Below are positions 62,525 to 64,000 of a DNA stretch of 64,000 nt, piece after piece. Under the pieces are notes generated by a model. That model was not told where the DNA came from and ran no database searches. It saw only the letters and a list, made by a program, of their open reading frames with translations. The stretch covers positions 1 to 64,000 of the forward strand of contig CAZUMJ010000010.1 of assembly GCA_964621605.1 (NCBI GenBank), written 5' to 3'. The first letter of the stretch is position 1. Each line of letters begins with the position of its first letter. Position numbers and translations under genes: made by a program. Source of the DNA: CAZUMJ01 sp964621605 (GTDB taxonomy: Bacteria > Actinomycetota > Acidimicrobiia > Acidimicrobiales > Iamiaceae).

Positions 62525-64000
62525 CGAGGGGGGACTCCTTCGGGGCGAGGGGCCGAGGTGAGCGTGAGAGAGGTGTGTCCGGCGCTGCCGGCTGACGTGC
62601 CGAGATACGAAGCCACGACGTGCGGGTGGGCGAGGACCTCGTCGGGAGGTCCCTCGGTGATCCTGCGCCCTTGGTCGAGGGCGAGGAGCCGATCGGAGAC
62701 GGCCGTGAGGAGGGCCAGGTCGTGGTCGATGACCAACACCGCCGCGCCGAGCTCGTCGCGGATGCGGGTGATGAGCGGTGCCAGTGCCTCGACCTCTCGC
62801 TGTGCAACCCCCGATGACGGTTCGTCGAGCAGCACGACGTCGGGGCGGTGCGCGAGGACGCAAGCGAGGTCGACGAGGCGCCGTTGCCCGGTCGAGAGCT
62901 CACGGATGCGGCGGTCCTGCAACCACCCGAGACCGAGGAGCGCGAGGAGCTCCTCGGTGCGCGCGTGCACGCCGGCCTCGACGACCTGGCGCGCGGGGAG
63001 GCGGAACGCGGCGCTCACTGGGTCGGCCCCACGAATCGAGTGGGCGAGGGCGACGGAGACCGTTTCGTGGACGGTGAGCGCACCGAAGAGGTGGGAGTCC
63101 TGGAAGGAGCGGCCCAGTCCGGCACGCGCCCGAGCCGCGGCGCCGTTGTGTGCGACGTGGCGGCCGTCGAGTTGCACATTGCCGCGCGCATCCGGGAGGA
63201 ACCCGCTCACGACGTCGAACAGGGTGGTCTTGCCGGCGCCGTTGGGCCCGACGATGCCGAGGATCTCCTGCGGTGCGACCTCGAAGCTGACCCTGTCGAG
63301 TGCGGCGACCCCGCCGAAGTGAATCGACGCGTCCTGGACGCACAATGCCGGCGTCGCGGCCTTTGTCGGCCCCGCGCCACGCTGCGCGCGCGACGGGGTG
63401 CCGGCGGAGTCCGAGGAAGCGCTCCGCAGGTCGACGTCCTGTTGTGCATCGAGGCCTCGGGCGGCTTCTTGGAGATAGACCGACCGGAGGAGGTCCGGGC
63501 GTTCGAGCAACTCGGCGGTCGGGCCTTCGAAGCGCACTTCGCCCTTCTCGAGGAAGAACGCCCGCTCTGCGCACGTGAGCGCCAGGGTGACCGATTGCTC
63601 CACGATGATGACCGTGGTACCTGACGCGTGGATCTCACGGACCTTCGCGACGAGCTGATCGACCACGACCGGCGCGAGCCCCATCGACAGCTCATCGATG
63701 AGCAGCAAGCGGGGCCGAGTGATGAGCGACATCGCCAGGGCAAGGATCTGCTGCTGACCCCCGGACAGTGCGTGTGCGGCTTCAGGACCCCGCTGTGCGA
63801 GGACGGGGAAGAGGTCGCGCACCTCCTGCAGGCGAGCGGCGGCGTCGGCGGCGTCGTGGCGGAACATCCACGTGGCCATGCGCAGGTTCTCGTCGACTGT
63901 GAGGGACGGGAAGGTGCCCTGTCCGCCGGGCATCTGGCTGATGCCTCCCCGGGCGATCGACTCGGGCGAACGACCGACGATCTCGTCGCCTGCAAAGCGC
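62521..64000 (-). CDS. Fused LivF-LivG-type ABC ATPase, 5' end outside window
   Basis: The frame is open to the window end, so the N-terminus is missing. The first visible half is the end of a LivF-like nucleotide-binding domain (signature LSGGQQQILALAMSL, Walker B LLLIDELSMGLAP, then the switch His region VIIVEQSV). After a linker of about 50 residues a full LivG-like domain follows: FGGVAALDRVSFEV, Walker A GPNGAGKTT, signature LSTGQRRLVDLACVL and Walker B VVLLDEPSSGV. Both ATPase subunits of a branched-chain-amino-acid-type importer are thus on one chain. Its substrate-binding protein follows with a four-base overlap; permease genes should lie just beyond the window. Confidence 0.92.
   Translation of the reverse strand, partial: RFAGDEIVGRSPESIARGGISQMPGGQGTFPSLTVDENLRMATWMFRHDAADAAARLQEVRDLFPVLAQRGPEAAHALSGGQQQILALAMSLITRPRLLLIDELSMGLAPVVVDQLVAKVREIHASGTTVIIVEQSVTLALTCAERAFFLEKGEVRFEGPTAELLERPDLLRSVYLQEAARGLDAQQDVDLRSASSDSAGTPSRAQRGAGPTKAATPALCVQDASIHFGGVAALDRVSFEVAPQEILGIVGPNGAGKTTLFDVVSGFLPDARGNVQLDGRHVAHNGAAARARAGLGRSFQDSHLFGALTVHETVSVALAHSIRGADPVSAAFRLPARQVVEAGVHARTEELLALLGLGWLQDRRIRELSTGQRRLVDLACVLAHRPDVVLLDEPSSGVAQREVEALAPLITRIRDELGAAVLVIDHDLALLTAVSDRLLALDQGRRITEGPPDEVLAHPHVVASYLGTSAGSAGHTSLTLTSAPRPEGVPPR

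Noticed and set aside
61280..63322. 680-codon open frame on the plus strand opposite the ABC transporter genes
   Set aside because: GC-rich antisense shadow with His/Arg/Gly-rich nonsense composition; the minus strand has clear ABC and binding-protein motifs.

Overview
The window is 64 kb of GC-rich DNA from a high-GC actinobacterium. The best guess is a member of the Acidimicrobiia. The reasons are the many F420-type and acyl-CoA enzymes, a fused LivF-LivG ATPase, DUF2142, DUF2207 and DUF2510-like proteins, and the ESX-type genes. A 10-N scaffold gap inside a gene points to a draft or metagenome assembly. I see no rRNA, tRNA or CRISPR.

Left edge (1-3.7 kb): a 5'-truncated excisionase-like antitoxin with a frameshifted PIN-domain toxin, a small membrane protein, then an MFE-2-like SDR dehydrogenase with a TetR regulator.

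Main region (about 3.7-32.5 kb): a type VII (ESX/WXG100) secretion region joined to a signalling and cell-surface module. A leftward, translationally coupled operon encodes a PP2C phosphatase, an FHA/zinc-ribbon protein, a membrane Ser/Thr kinase with an external FN3-like domain, and an FHA-winged-helix protein. Divergent from it, a run of about 21 kb encodes a 2112-residue anchored surface protein (propeller-like region, Ig/cadherin-like repeats, FN3 repeats), a MoxR ATPase, a DUF58 protein, a transglutaminase-like membrane protein that has lost its whole catalytic triad, and an EccC-like ATPase carrying an N-terminal ubiquitin-like domain and an FHA domain. Next come one free-standing WXG100 protein and three proteins that join nearly the same WXG100 module to different C-terminal domains: CHAP amidase-like, unknown, and alpha/beta-hydrolase. 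An EspG-like chaperone candidate lies among them. The gene set resembles the bifidobacterial PFNA cluster (kinase, FN3 protein, AAA ATPase, DUF58, transglutaminase, PrpC, FHA) merged with a WXG100 export and effector system. Recognisable EccB, EccD membrane channel, EccE and MycP genes are absent. The C-terminal modules of several of these genes look lower in GC than their surroundings.

Boundary (32.5-35.5 kb): a full-length IS21-family element with terminal inverted repeats and a 6-bp target duplication, whose transposase appears to lack one DDE aspartate. Beside it is the C-terminal stump of an N-acyl-D-amino-acid deacylase.

Right half (35.5-64 kb): ordinary chromosome. It holds fatty-acid and xenobiotic metabolism (acyl-CoA synthetase, acyl-CoA dehydrogenase, SDR plus MaoC, LLM oxidoreductase plus aldehyde dehydrogenase, nitronate monooxygenase, geranylgeranyl-reductase-like flavoprotein, amidohydrolase), SbcCD, a MarR regulator, several membrane proteins (DUF2207, DUF2142, VanW), a degenerate GH29-fucosidase/beta-helix fusion that contains a REP-like palindrome, and a branched-chain-amino-acid-type ABC transporter cut by the window end.
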